A stretch of 64,000 nucleotides of DNA from Planctomyces sp. SH-PL14 (GCF_001610835.1 NZ_CP011270.1:4854001-4918000), one strand, 5' to 3'; shown: positions 26,641 through 38,773, counted from the stretch's first letter. Program-made: numbers and translations. Notes: generated by a model from the letters alone, not told the origin.

Positions 26641-26686
26641 CCCGTCCCTCGCCTCGCCGGAAAGTGCGTCTAGGCAGTTTACGCAA

Positions 26687-26713
26687 GGACCGGCTAAACT
26701 CCCGGGCCGGTCC
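26687..26713 (+). promoter_or_regulatory. Leader hairpin upstream of the neu operon
   Basis: GGACCGGC at 26687-26694 is the exact complement of GCCGGTCC at 26706-26713, with an 11-base loop. It ends 54 bp before the neuA start. It may act on transcription or translation of the operon; a promoter could not be identified with confidence. Confidence 0.35.
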
Positions 26714-26767
26714 AGTGGACGGACCGTGAAACGGATTTCGATCAAGCGTCTGAGGGAGCGGACGGCA

Positions 26768-27499
26768 ATGAATGCGGTGGCGTTTGTCTTTGCTCGCGGC
26801 GGGTCAAAAGGGTGTCCCGGGAAAAACGTGCGGCCGCTCGGCGGCGTCCCGCTGATCGGTCGGGCGATCCGGACCGCCCAGGCGACAGGCCGGTTCCGCG
26901 AAGTCATCGTCTCGACCGACGATGCCGAAATCGCCCGCGTCGCCCGCACCTTCGGCGCCCTGACGCCGTTCGTCCGGCCGGCTGACCTGGCGGGCGACAC
27001 CTCTCCCGAGTGGCTGGCGTGGCGGCACGCCGTCCAGTTCTACAACGATCACTCGACCGTCGGGCCGATGGATCTCTTCGTGAGCGTCCCGGCAGTCGCC
27101 CCGCTGCGGGAGCCGCAGGACATCACCGGCTGCCTCGATCTGTTTGCCCAGCACCGTCATGAGACCGATGTCGTCCTGACGGTCACGACGCCGAGTTCGA
27201 ACCCGTACTTCAGCATGCTCCGGACCGACGCCGAGGGGCTCGCCCATCTGGCCGCGGTTCCGCCGGGAGGCTCGGTCGCCCGGCGGCAGGACGCCCCGCC
27301 GGTCTGGGCGATCACGCCGGTCACCTACGCGGTGCGGCCGGACCACATCCTGCACGGCGAGCGGATGCTGGCGGGCCGGACCAGGACCGTCTTCGTCCCC
27401 CCGGAGCGGGCGGTCGACATCGACACGGAGCTGGACTTCGCCTTCGCGGAGTTCCTGATGGCCCGGACCTCCGGCACCACTCTCCGGGCCGCGGCCTGA
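26768..27499 (+). CDS. neuA: Acylneuraminate cytidylyltransferase-like enzyme (NeuA)
   Basis: The product is 243 residues from the ATG at 26768 (MNAVAFVFARGGSKGCPGKN), with GAGGGAG 10 bases upstream. The signature ARGGSKGCPGKN is the CTP-binding loop of CMP-sialic-acid synthetases and related CMP-KDO synthetases. VSTDDAEIARVARTFG and the C-terminal Asp-rich block AVDIDTELDFAFAE (metal-binding Asp) fit. It would activate a nonulosonic acid as CMP-sugar using CTP in the cytoplasm. It is the first gene of neuA-neuB-neuC-neuD, 17 bp before neuB. Whether the sugar is Neu5Ac or legionaminic/pseudaminic acid cannot be said from this gene alone. Confidence 0.9.
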   Translation: MNAVAFVFARGGSKGCPGKNVRPLGGVPLIGRAIRTAQATGRFREVIVSTDDAEIARVARTFGALTPFVRPADLAGDTSPEWLAWRHAVQFYNDHSTVGPMDLFVSVPAVAPLREPQDITGCLDLFAQHRHETDVVLTVTTPSSNPYFSMLRTDAEGLAHLAAVPPGGSVARRQDAPPVWAITPVTYAVRPDHILHGERMLAGRTRTVFVPPERAVDIDTELDFAFAEFLMARTSGTTLRAAA

Positions 27500-27516
27500 T
27501 CCGAGGAGCATGCGGA

Positions 27517-28569
27517 ATGAGTTCGTCGTTTGCGATCGGAGAACGGGTTGTCGGTGCGGGGGCGCCGTGCTTCGTCATCGCCGAGGCGGGAGTCAACCAC
27601 AACGGCTCGGTCGACCTCGCGGTGCAGCTGGTCGACGTCGCGGCGGACTGCGGGGCCGATGCGATCAAGTTCCAGACGTTCCGCGCCGAGAAACTCGTCA
27701 CGGCGGAGGCGAAGCAGGCGGAGTACCAGTCGCGGAACATGGGCCAGACCGAGTCGCAGCTCACGATGCTGCGGCGGCTGGAGCTGAGCCAGGACGACCA
27801 TCTCAAGGTGATGGCCCACTGCCGGCAGCGGGGGATCGGGTTCCTCTCGACCCCCTTCGATGAAGAGAGCGCGGACTTCCTCGATCGCGAGGGAATGCCG
27901 GCGATCAAGATCCCGTCCGGGGAAGTGACCAACCTGCCCCTTATTGAACACCTCGCGGCCAAGGGCCGGCCGGTCCTCCTCTCGACCGGCATGTGCCGGC
28001 TCAGCGAAGTCGAAGCGTGCGTGATGACGCTCGAAGGGTGCGGCGTGCGGGACCTGGCGATCCTGCACTGCGTCAGCAACTACCCGGCGGCCCCGGCCGA
28101 TACGAACCTGCGGGCGATGCGGACGATGGCCGAGGCGTTCGGCCATCCGGTCGGTTACTCGGACCACACTCTGGGAAATGAAGTCTCGTTCGCCGCGGTC
28201 GCCCTCGGGGCGTGCGTCATCGAAAAGCACTTCACGCTCGACCGGTCGCTTCCCGGACCGGACCACAAGGCCTCGGCGGAACCGGCTCAGCTCCGGCAGC
28301 TTGTCGAAGGAATCCGGACGATCGAATCCGCAATGGGGACTGGCCGCAAGTGGCCCGCGGCGGCGGAGCTCAACACGGCCAGTGTCGCCCGGCGGAGCGT
28401 CGTGGCGGCCCGGACGATCCCGTTCGGCCAGATCATCCGGCGGGAAGACCTCATCACGCGGCGGCCCGGCCACGGCCTCGCTCCCGCCATGATTCCGCAG
28501 ATCGTCGGCATGACCGCCCGCGAGGAGATCCCGGAGGGGACGCTCCTTTCGCTGAGGATGGTGTCATGA
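27517..28569 (+). CDS. neuB: N-acetylneuraminate synthase-like enzyme (NeuB)
   Basis: The product is 350 residues, usual for NeuB. It condenses a 2-acetamido sugar with phosphoenolpyruvate. Visible signatures are FVIAEAGVNHNGSVDLA, GADAIKFQTFRAEKL, the ST(P/G)FDEESADFLDR block, SVGTGMCRLSEVEA-like LLSTGMCRLSEVEAC, GYSDHTLGNEVSFAAVA and VIEKHFTLDRSLPGPDH, which holds the metal-binding Glu and His. The C-terminal antifreeze-like SAF domain starts near 285 (RRSVVAARTIPFGQIIRRED). Its stop overlaps the start of neuC by 4 bp (ATGA), so translation of the two is coupled. Confidence 0.93.
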   Translation: MSSSFAIGERVVGAGAPCFVIAEAGVNHNGSVDLAVQLVDVAADCGADAIKFQTFRAEKLVTAEAKQAEYQSRNMGQTESQLTMLRRLELSQDDHLKVMAHCRQRGIGFLSTPFDEESADFLDREGMPAIKIPSGEVTNLPLIEHLAAKGRPVLLSTGMCRLSEVEACVMTLEGCGVRDLAILHCVSNYPAAPADTNLRAMRTMAEAFGHPVGYSDHTLGNEVSFAAVALGACVIEKHFTLDRSLPGPDHKASAEPAQLRQLVEGIRTIESAMGTGRKWPAAAELNTASVARRSVVAARTIPFGQIIRREDLITRRPGHGLAPAMIPQIVGMTAREEIPEGTLLSLRMVS

Positions 28570-29774
28570 GTGCGGCGTCTCAGCAGCCGGTGCAGGCGAG
28601 GACGATCACCGCTGTCACCGGCGCCCGCTCGGACTACGGGATCCTCCGTCCGATCCTGCGGCGGATCGCCGAGGAGCCGACGCTCGGTCTCGACCTGATG
28701 GTGACGGGGATGCATCTCTCCCCCGCCTTCGGTCTCACGGTCCGGGGGATCGAAGCGGACGGGTATCCGATCCGCGACCGGATCGACTGCCTCCTCGCCG
28801 CCGACACGCCGCAGGCGATCGCCCATGCGATGGGACTGACGGTCCTCGGGTTCTCGCAGGCGTTCGCCCGCCAGATGCCCGACGTGCTGCTGCTCCTCGG
28901 CGACCGCACCGAAACCCTCGCTGCCGCCGTGGCGGCCCTCCCGTTCCGGATTCCGATTGTCCACGTCCACGGCGGTGAAGTGACCGAAGGGGCAATCGAC
29001 GACGCCGCCCGGCACTGCATCACGAAGCTGGCCCACCTCCATTGTGTCTCGACAGGCGAGTTCGGCGACCGCGTGATCCGGATGGGGGAACTTCCCGAGC
29101 GGGTCCACGTCACCGGCGCTCCGGGGCTCGACGCGATCCACGAGACTCCGCTCTTCACGCCGGCCGAGTTCGAGCGGGAGTTCGGCGTCCCTCTCGACGA
29201 GCCGCCGATCGTCGTCACCTTCCACCCCGTGACCCGCGAGTTTGAAAAGACCGAGCGGTACATCACGAGCCTGCTCGACGTCCTCGCGACCATTCCGCAG
29301 CCGATCGTCTTCACTTATCCCAACGCCGACACGAACGGCCGGGTGATCATCGAGGCGATCGACCGTTTCGTCCGCGTCACGCCGCGGGCCCGGGCGGTCG
29401 TGAGTCTCGGCAGCCGGGGCTACTTCACGCTCATGCGGCACGCCGCCGCGATGGTCGGCAACTCGTCTTCCGGTTTGATCGAGGCGGCGGCGTTCGAGCT
29501 GCCGGTCGTCAACATCGGGACCCGGCAGGCGGGCCGGCCGCAGCCGCGGAACGTGATTCAGTCCGGGTACGACACCGTGTCGATACAGGAGAGCCTGCAT
29601 CGGGCTCTCGATATCGTGTTTCGAGCATCGCTAGCGGGCCTGGTCAATCCCTATGGGGACGGACAGGCCGCCTGGCGGATCGTTGAGATCCTGCGGCAGG
29701 TCGATCTCGAACGCATCATTCGCAAACCGTTTTACGACGGTCCGTTTTCTCAGGAGAGTCGCCATGCCGCCTGA
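28566..29774 (+). CDS. neuC: UDP-N-acetylglucosamine 2-epimerase, hydrolysing (NeuC-like)
   Basis: The product is 402 residues from the ATG at 28566. The start TITAVTGARSDYGILRPIL is typical of NeuC/LegG, not of the non-hydrolysing WecB group. Other family features are DVLLLLGDRTETLAAAVAAL, IPIVHVHGGEVTEGAIDDAARH and the C-terminal UDP-binding SLGSRGYFTLMRHAAAMVGN plus SSGLIEAAAFELPVVNIGTRQAGR. It would convert UDP-GlcNAc to ManNAc and UDP, the first step of sialic acid synthesis, or the GDP-sugar equivalent for legionaminic acid. Overlaps neuB by 4 bp and neuD by 11 bp. Confidence 0.9.
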   Translation: MSAASQQPVQARTITAVTGARSDYGILRPILRRIAEEPTLGLDLMVTGMHLSPAFGLTVRGIEADGYPIRDRIDCLLAADTPQAIAHAMGLTVLGFSQAFARQMPDVLLLLGDRTETLAAAVAALPFRIPIVHVHGGEVTEGAIDDAARHCITKLAHLHCVSTGEFGDRVIRMGELPERVHVTGAPGLDAIHETPLFTPAEFEREFGVPLDEPPIVVTFHPVTREFEKTERYITSLLDVLATIPQPIVFTYPNADTNGRVIIEAIDRFVRVTPRARAVVSLGSRGYFTLMRHAAAMVGNSSSGLIEAAAFELPVVNIGTRQAGRPQPRNVIQSGYDTVSIQESLHRALDIVFRASLAGLVNPYGDGQAAWRIVEILRQVDLERIIRKPFYDGPFSQESRHAA

Positions 29775-30465
29775 ACCGCACACCAATGGCCGGATGCCGG
29801 TCCTGGGCCTCGGCGCGGGGGGACATGCCGGGGTGGTGATCGAGTGCCTGACGCTGGCGGACCGATATGCCGTCGTGGGGCTGCTCGACGGGGCCGCCTC
29901 GGAGCTGGGGCCGAACCGTCATGGCGTTCCGCTGCTCGGTGGTGACGAGGAACTGCCGCGGCTTCGCGCGACGGGGATCGTTCATGCCTTTATCGGCGTC
30001 GGGACTCCGCGGAACACGGATCCCCGAATCCTGCTGTGGGGGCGGCTGAAGGAGCTTGGCTTCGAGGTCGTCAGCGCGGTTCATCCCACGGCGATCGTTT
30101 CGTCGCTGGCCACTTACGGTGAAGGGGTGACGATCCTGGCCCGGGCGGTCGTGAACCCGCAGGCACGGCTGGGGCAGAATGTTCTGATCAATACCGGTGC
30201 GATCGTCGAGCATGATTGCCAGATCGGGGACCACGCGCACATCGCCTCCGGGGCGGTGCTGGCCGGCGGCGTTCAAGTCGAGCGGGGAGCTTTCGTTGGG
30301 GCCGGGGCCTGTATCCGTCCGGGGATTGTGATCGGTGCGGGTGCGGTCGTCGGGACGGGCGCGGTGGTCGTCAAGAATGTGGCGGCCGGGAGTGTTGTTG
30401 TGGGCAACCCGGCCCGTCCGATGGCGAAGCAGAAGCCGCTGCTCTCGATGCGCGCGGCGTCCTGA
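29764..30465 (+). CDS. neuD: Sugar O/N-acyltransferase of the NeuD/PglD family
   Basis: The product is 233 residues from the ATG at 29764, inside the end of neuC (11 bp overlap). The N-terminal Rossmann-like domain GLGAGGHAGVVIECLTLAD and the C-terminal left-handed beta-helix made of hexapeptides (GEGVTILARAVVNPQARLG, NTGAIVEHDCQIGDHAHIA) match NeuD/PglD. The catalytic His is likely the one in EHDCQIGDHAHI. It uses acetyl-CoA. In NeuD roles it O-acetylates sialic acid; PglD-like roles acetylate a UDP-sugar amine. It closes the cluster; repeat copy F starts 6 bp after its stop. Confidence 0.88.
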   Translation: MPPEPHTNGRMPVLGLGAGGHAGVVIECLTLADRYAVVGLLDGAASELGPNRHGVPLLGGDEELPRLRATGIVHAFIGVGTPRNTDPRILLWGRLKELGFEVVSAVHPTAIVSSLATYGEGVTILARAVVNPQARLGQNVLINTGAIVEHDCQIGDHAHIASGAVLAGGVQVERGAFVGAGACIRPGIVIGAGAVVGTGAVVVKNVAAGSVVVGNPARPMAKQKPLLSMRAAS

Positions 30466-30470
30466 AGAAA

Positions 30471-30796
30471 CATCGTCCCTGCCGGGACGGCTATGCCACG
30501 TCAAACCCAACGTGCCACGGCAGCATGGGGTCAAGGGGCCAAAAAACAACACAGGCCCCCTTGCCGCCGGAGGCACTTCCATGAGGAACCGTGGGACACA
30601 ACGGATGTCCCCTTTGTCTCACCGGCGCTGAAGACTCAACGCTCGCACTGGAATCCCGACGGGTTGGTGAGGGGGCATACGGCACGGTCTCCGCGCTTGG
30701 ACACGCGCTCCTTCAGACATCTCCCGACGAGACGGCCTCCGGCGGGCAGGGGGCGTTACCCCCTTGCATCCCCCACCAGGGTGCCCCTGGACCCGG
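30471..30796 (+). repeat. Dispersed foldback repeat, copy F (full length, A-rich loop type)
   Basis: This 326 bp copy starts 6 bp after the neuD stop and its ACCCGG end lies against the stop of the convergent gene. The left arm is the A-rich-loop form, CAAGGGGCC-AAAAAACAACACA-GGCCCCCTTG, and the right arm is the short-run form. Its end runs into a perfect 14 bp palindrome, GGTTCAATTGAACC (30795-30808), which spans the repeat end and the last codons of the convergent gene. Confidence 0.85.
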
Positions 30797-30797
30797 T

Positions 30798-32066
30798 TCA
30801 ATTGAACCAGACTGCGAAGCCGAAGAACTGGCCCTGGAACACTCGTGTCAGCCGGTTCCAAGCCTCCTCACCCGAGACCTCTCCCTCCTCCAGATACGGC
30901 TGCGCACCCGTCCCGCTCACCCACATCACCACATCAAACCGGTTCGGCTCCAGAAACACCTTCTTCAGGTTCACTCCCAACCCCCGACCCGTCCGACGCG
31001 TCGCCTCAATATCCCCCCGCCAGAACGGAACCAGCTTCTTCCCGTTCAGCAGCGCCTCAATCTCATCCAGAACATCGTGCCACCCCGTCACGATCTCCCG
31101 CGTCACCCGCATCCCGGTCACAGTCGCGGTCTGCTTCGGGTTCGGAATCCACTCCGCGTCATCATCCGTCTCGGCTTCGTACAGCTTCCACGACTCCCGG
31201 CTCAGCTCGATCATCTGCAGCAGATGCCGATGCGCCGTGAACATCCGGTCCTTGTCGATCACCTCGAAGTTCATGAGGTGAATGAACGCAACCACGTCCG
31301 CAAGGTTGTTGAAGTGGAAGTCGCTCGAAGCTCGCGGCTCCGTCTTGATCCACGCATGCGGAGACTCGACGTCGGCATACAGCAGATGCCCGCACCGCTC
31401 GAACAGTTCCCGCTCATCATGCGCCAGAAGGAAGTCATTGAAGGCCATCAGAAAGTGGCAGTAACCGCGAAGCCACAGGACATCCCCCCCGTCGGCCTGA
31501 ATGACGAAGCTCTCCGCCTTCTGCAGGTTCATCGCCGGATTGGCCGCCGCGAAGATCTTCCAGAACGACTCCTCCTCGCTCGCCACGCCATCACCGTTGA
31601 TGTCGAGCGCTACAAGGCCCGGACGGAACTCCAGCTTCACCCCCTTGGCGGCGTCGACCTTCGCCAGTGTCGCCTCCGCTTCCGCCAGCGACTTCGAGAA
31701 CTTGACGAGCATCTCCCGCACGTCCTGATAGCGGACCTTGTGCGGCTTCGGGTTCTCGAGGACTTCGTGGAAGAGCGGAGCATTGATCCGCTGCCGCAGG
31801 CCGCTTCCCAGTCCGTAGTGATACTGCGTGGCGGCCAGCTCCTGGACCGCCTGAAGGAACCGCACGATCCCGGCGGCGAACTTGGACTCTTGGTCGGACG
31901 GGTCATCCTTCGCCCGTTCGGCAAAGAGGATCGCTGCCTCCTTGAGCTTCCCTTCCGAGGTCATCTGCCGCAGGACGATCGCGGCCGAATCCGCCCGGAC
32001 GGGCGCCGCGCCGCCAAGCACAAAGACGGTGGCAACCGCCGCAACGGTCAGAAGTTTCGAACACAT
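30798..32066 (-). CDS. Secreted hypothetical protein with an EF-hand-like loop
   Basis: The product is 422 residues. A signal peptide covers about 1-25 (LLTVAAVATVFVLGGAAPVRA). The mature part is helical (MTSEGKLKEAAILFAERAKD, AERAKDDPSDQESKFAAGIV) and contains one EF-hand-like Ca-binding loop, DINGDGVASEEE, at about 150, with Asp/Asn/Asp/Glu in place. No family recognised; a periplasmic, calcium-influenced protein is plausible. Its stop touches repeat copy F. A neuD-convergent gene; no operon partner is visible. Confidence 0.82.
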   Translation of the reverse strand: MCSKLLTVAAVATVFVLGGAAPVRADSAAIVLRQMTSEGKLKEAAILFAERAKDDPSDQESKFAAGIVRFLQAVQELAATQYHYGLGSGLRQRINAPLFHEVLENPKPHKVRYQDVREMLVKFSKSLAEAEATLAKVDAAKGVKLEFRPGLVALDINGDGVASEEESFWKIFAAANPAMNLQKAESFVIQADGGDVLWLRGYCHFLMAFNDFLLAHDERELFERCGHLLYADVESPHAWIKTEPRASSDFHFNNLADVVAFIHLMNFEVIDKDRMFTAHRHLLQMIELSRESWKLYEAETDDDAEWIPNPKQTATVTGMRVTREIVTGWHDVLDEIEALLNGKKLVPFWRGDIEATRRTGRGLGVNLKKVFLEPNRFDVVMWVSGTGAQPYLEEGEVSGEEAWNRLTRVFQGQFFGFAVWFN

Positions 32067-32373
32067 GGGAGTCTCTCACGATGGGACGGTCCGCTGCAGG
32101 GGACCGGAACGGCACCTTGTTGACGGAAGCGTAATCCCGGCCCCGGGGTGGCGTCACGTCATGCAGGAGTTACCCGTGGACCGGCTGGCTCGTTTCAATC
32201 GTGACGATGCGGGCCTGGAACTCATGGCTGGATTTTTCTGGAGGACGACATCGCCGTGGGCGACAATCGGCTTTCGACCGCGAAAATCGGCCAGCACGGG
32301 GTGAAGGGCTTTGTCGTCTTGGGGGCGGGCTCGGACCGATGTCTCGCGGATTGGGAGAGGCGGGGGGGGAGCA

Positions 32374-32790
32374 ATGGCCACGGAATCGGTGGATCGGACA
32401 ACCGTCGGGAGAACAATTTCACGAAGGCGGCTGCTGGCGGTGCTGTCGGTCGTCGGGCTCGTTGCCGTGGTGCTGGGTCTGCCGGTCGTCTGGGAACGGT
32501 TCCTCCGGCCGCTCGGCGTCGCCGAGCAGAAACTGGTCGGTCGGTGGGTGTTCGCCCACTCGCGTCGGTTGGATGCTCTGGTCTTCGAAGCCGATCGAAC
32601 GTGGCGCTACGAAGAGGACCGCACTCCCACTCGGGAGATCTCATGCCATATCGGGCCGACGGCGGGCCGGTGGCGGATTTCCGGCGAGCGTCTGATTTGC
32701 GACGATCCTCAGTGGAACGAGGAGATCGTCACGTTCGTCACCGACAACGAAATCCACCTGGGGCAATGGCCCTACCGCCGTGTTCCGTAA
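32374..32790 (+). CDS. Small membrane-anchored hypothetical protein
   Basis: The product is 138 residues from the ATG at 32374 (MATESVDRTTVGRTISRRRL), with GGGGGAG about 5 bases upstream. One transmembrane segment follows (LLAVLSVVGLVAVVLGLPVV), then a periplasmic beta-rich domain (LVGRWVFAHSRRLDALVFEA, RWRISGERLICDDP, EIHLGQWPYRRVP) of lipocalin-like appearance, with alternating hydrophobic strands. No family recognised. It is alone, between the minus-strand hypothetical and secA. Confidence 0.65.
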   Translation: MATESVDRTTVGRTISRRRLLAVLSVVGLVAVVLGLPVVWERFLRPLGVAEQKLVGRWVFAHSRRLDALVFEADRTWRYEEDRTPTREISCHIGPTAGRWRISGERLICDDPQWNEEIVTFVTDNEIHLGQWPYRRVP

Positions 32791-33401
32791 CGGCCGCCGT
32801 CGTGAGGCAAGCCCTTCGGCCAACGGCGACAGACCCCGTCGAGCGACCTGCCGAATCGTCAGCTGGCCCCGGTCACAGTGGTGGCTCCCCGTCTCAGAAC
32901 GGCGAATCCCGCCGTCCAGCCCGGCAGGCTTCGCCGAAAACCCCTGAATTTCCTGAACCGCCGCCGCAAGGAATGGCAGTTGCGTTCTTCGACGAGGCCC
33001 TGCCACCGTGGCGGACGTCAGGCGAATGCCGGTTTTCCGCTGCGAGTCACGGAGGAGGAACGCCCTCGCCCGCACCGCCGCGGCTCCGGCAAGGACATTG
33101 ACCCCCTTTTGGCATCGAAATAGACTTCGGTGCTAAACGGACTTACGGAAATTTCTGCCTGTCGGACGACCGGCGGAGGGTCGAAGGCTCCGCGCTCGAC
33201 GGGATCTGGTCTCCGGACCAGGGCTCCCGAGCCCGTGGCTCTCGACCCGGATTCACTCCGGACGCCTCGGCGTTCGTGGCACCCCTGTTCCTGCAGCCCC
33301 TGCGGATACGCCTTTGCCTGGTGCGGCGGCGTCGACGGAGCGTCTGCCTGCCCCATGCCCGCTCCCCGCGGGCCGCAGCCTACGACAACGGACCTGTCCT
33401 C
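32791..33401 (+). other. Upstream region of secA (leader and promoter), no gene seen
   Basis: 611 bp without a convincing gene. A good sigma-70-like promoter lies at 33098-33126, leaving a leader of about 270 nt. Open frames in it look like chance GC-rich ones. A SecM-like arrest peptide was sought and not recognised. Confidence 0.5.
33098..33126 (+). promoter_or_regulatory. Candidate sigma-70 promoter for secA
   Basis: TTGACC (-35) at 33098-33103 and TAGACT (-10) at 33121-33126 are separated by exactly 17 bases, and lie 270 bp upstream of the secA start. The region is AT-richer than its surroundings. It is the best-matching promoter that I found in the window. Confidence 0.5.
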
Positions 33402-37040
<3,639 letters not shown>

Positions 37041-37086
37041 GCCGGCCCCCGGGCTGAGAATCGCTCCTGCCTATCGACGCGCCGGA

Positions 37087-37113
37087 CGGACAGTCGGACC
37101 CACCGACTGTCCG
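37087..37113 (+). terminator. Hairpin after secA (terminator-like)
   Basis: CGGACAGTCGG and CCGACTGTCCG form a perfect 11 bp stem with a 5-base loop (ACCCA), 46 bp after the secA stop. No T-run follows, so it is either a Rho-type end or a processing/stability hairpin before the small gene at 37148. Confidence 0.5.
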
Positions 37114-37147
37114 AGCCGGCGTTGTCTCGTTCAGGAGGAACGATCTC

Positions 37148-37645
37148 ATGCGGGCATTGCTGTGCTGGCTGATGCTTGGTGCTGTCGCTTTCGCAGGAGG
37201 CGAGCCCGCCACCGGCGAGAAACCGGACGACGACTTCTTCTTCACTTGGCGGCTCGCCACGTCGGATCGCATGAGGCTCTCGATCAACAAGTCCCGTCGG
37301 GGAACTGTGGTCGACATCCGGCCTGACTTTCCCTGCTGTTTCGGGGGCTGCGAACTCTCGTTGACGCCGGAGCAGGCAGCGGCGGTCGGTAAGGCCCTGG
37401 CCCGAACCGACGCGGTCTATGAGCGGCTCCAGCGGACCCGCGAGGCCAGCGAGGCGATCGTCGCGGGAAAGGACTACCGCGTCGTCTTTCGAACGGACAA
37501 GACCGGCCGGTTCGAGGCAGCAGTTTTCCGCGAAGGGGACCTGATTCCGGTCACGCTCGCCCGTGACGCAGCCAACACGTTTGCTCCTCCGCTCCAGAAG
37601 GCGGTGGAACTGGCGAAGCGAGTGGACAAGAAGGTCCGCTTCTGA
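37148..37645 (+). CDS. Small secreted hypothetical protein
   Basis: The product is 165 residues. The start has a strong ribosome-binding site, AGGAGG, 9 bases upstream. A signal peptide (LLCWLMLGAVAFAGG) covers 1-18. The mature domain is beta-rich with a Cys-Cys..Cys cluster (PDFPCCFGGCELSLTPEQAA) and ends in a helix (LQKAVELAKRVDKKVRF). No family recognised. It lies 107 bp after secA on the same strand with a hairpin between. Confidence 0.72.
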   Translation: MRALLCWLMLGAVAFAGGEPATGEKPDDDFFFTWRLATSDRMRLSINKSRRGTVVDIRPDFPCCFGGCELSLTPEQAAAVGKALARTDAVYERLQRTREASEAIVAGKDYRVVFRTDKTGRFEAAVFREGDLIPVTLARDAANTFAPPLQKAVELAKRVDKKVRF

Positions 37646-37748
37646 ATCACGGGAGGGCGAAGGTCCTGCTGAGCCGAACCGCGCGAGATCATCGCCGTTG
37701 TGTCGTTCGCGGCTCCGCAGGAGCGTCGCCCTCCCGGCGGTTAGGCGT

Positions 37749-38243
37749 TCAGAGCGGCGGACGCGGCGGGAAGGAGCTGACAGGTCGCCCGTCCCCTTCC
37801 ATCACGACAAGGTTGACGATGTTCCCCTTCTTCCGGACCGAGGCCCGGAGGGGCGTCGTCTGGGGGTTGGCGTATTCGCCGCGGAGGCGGTCGTGCTGCG
37901 CGGGGTCGGGGCACTCGCACTCGTCGATCCCGGCGAGATCCTTCGGCCAGATGACTGTCACGGCGTACTCCCCTTCCGGCGCCCCGTCGTCGGGCCGGAG
38001 CGTCGTCAGGTGGAACGACCCATCGGGCTCGCTCACGCCAACCGGACAGTAACCGGCCGCTCCCGGCACAGCCGCGGCGCCCCGTCGCGGGAGCCGGTGG
38101 AACGCGACCGAGGCGTTCCCGGCGAGCTGGTCGCCGACAATGAGGTGTCCCTCAACAGGGTAGGTCGACGGCCCCTGGCCGCACCCGCCCGCCGCAACGG
38201 CCACGACCGCCAGCCCCACGATTCCCAGGATGCTCGTCCTCAT
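37749..38243 (-). CDS. Lipoprotein with carboxypeptidase-regulatory-like fold
   Basis: The product is 164 residues from the ATG at 38243 (MRTSILGIVGLAVVAVAAGG); an upstream in-frame TTG at 38255 has its GAGGG site too close. The lipobox ends AAGGC, so the Cys would be lipidated. The mature part, YPVEGHLIVGDQLAGNASVAFHRL with GSFHLTTLRPDDGAPEGEYAVTV, is the beta-sandwich typical of planctomycete carboxypeptidase-regulatory-like lipoproteins that sit next to DUF1559 genes. It is third in an operon with the genes at 38280 and 38774. Function unknown. Confidence 0.8.
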   Translation of the reverse strand: MRTSILGIVGLAVVAVAAGGCGQGPSTYPVEGHLIVGDQLAGNASVAFHRLPRRGAAAVPGAAGYCPVGVSEPDGSFHLTTLRPDDGAPEGEYAVTVIWPKDLAGIDECECPDPAQHDRLRGEYANPQTTPLRASVRKKGNIVNLVVMEGDGRPVSSFPPRPPL

Positions 38244-38279
38244 CGGCTGCGACAACCCTCGAAAGTCGGACGTGGCTTA

Positions 38280-38705
38280 CTAGATGTCGAACGGCGGGAG
38301 GACATTCTCCCCGCTCTGAAGCGTCACCTTGAACTGGCTCTTCGCGGGGTCGCTGTACTTCCCCTTCAGGTCGTCGACCTCGATTTCCAGCCCGCCGGCA
38401 TCGCTGGAGGCCCGGGGCTTCTCGATGGTGACGATGTAGTCCCCCACCGGCGCGCCGTTCCCGATCTGGCCGGTGTTCAGGGTGAACGTCCCCTCCGCCC
38501 CAGTCTCTCCGTAGGGGATGAGCTTCACCGCGCCGATGTCGAACTGCGGGTGAAACTTGACCCGCATGCCGGGGGCCGGTTTTCCCTTGGAGGTCACGGA
38601 GCCCTTCACCGGGACGGTGCGGGGGATCGGCATCCCTCCGCTGCATCCGGCGAAGGCGGCCAGACAGAGGAGAGACAGGAGTCCCGTTCGAAAATCGGAG
38701 GGCAT
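38280..38705 (-). CDS. Lipoprotein with carboxypeptidase-regulatory-like fold (second copy)
   Basis: The product is 141 residues from the ATG at 38705 (MPSDFRTGLLSLLCLAAFAGC), with a lipobox AFAGC. The mature part VPVKGSVTSKGKPAPGMRVKFHPQ and EGTFTLNTGQIGNGAPVGDYI matches the same beta-sandwich as the next gene. It lies between the DUF1559 gene and that paralogue, a typical planctomycete arrangement. Likely anchored to the membrane facing the periplasm; no enzymatic motif. Confidence 0.8.
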   Translation of the reverse strand: MPSDFRTGLLSLLCLAAFAGCSGGMPIPRTVPVKGSVTSKGKPAPGMRVKFHPQFDIGAVKLIPYGETGAEGTFTLNTGQIGNGAPVGDYIVTIEKPRASSDAGGLEIEVDDLKGKYSDPAKSQFKVTLQSGENVLPPFDI

Positions 38706-38773
38706 CAAGGAGTCTCGGGCAGAGGAGGAGAGACAGGGAGCACGGGCGAAGGCTTCGCCGGCGGCTATGCCGA

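Noticed and set aside
32878-33123. SecM-like regulatory peptide upstream of secA
   Set aside because: The small frame has no signal peptide or arrest-like motif, and it overlaps the -35/-10 pair that I take as the promoter.
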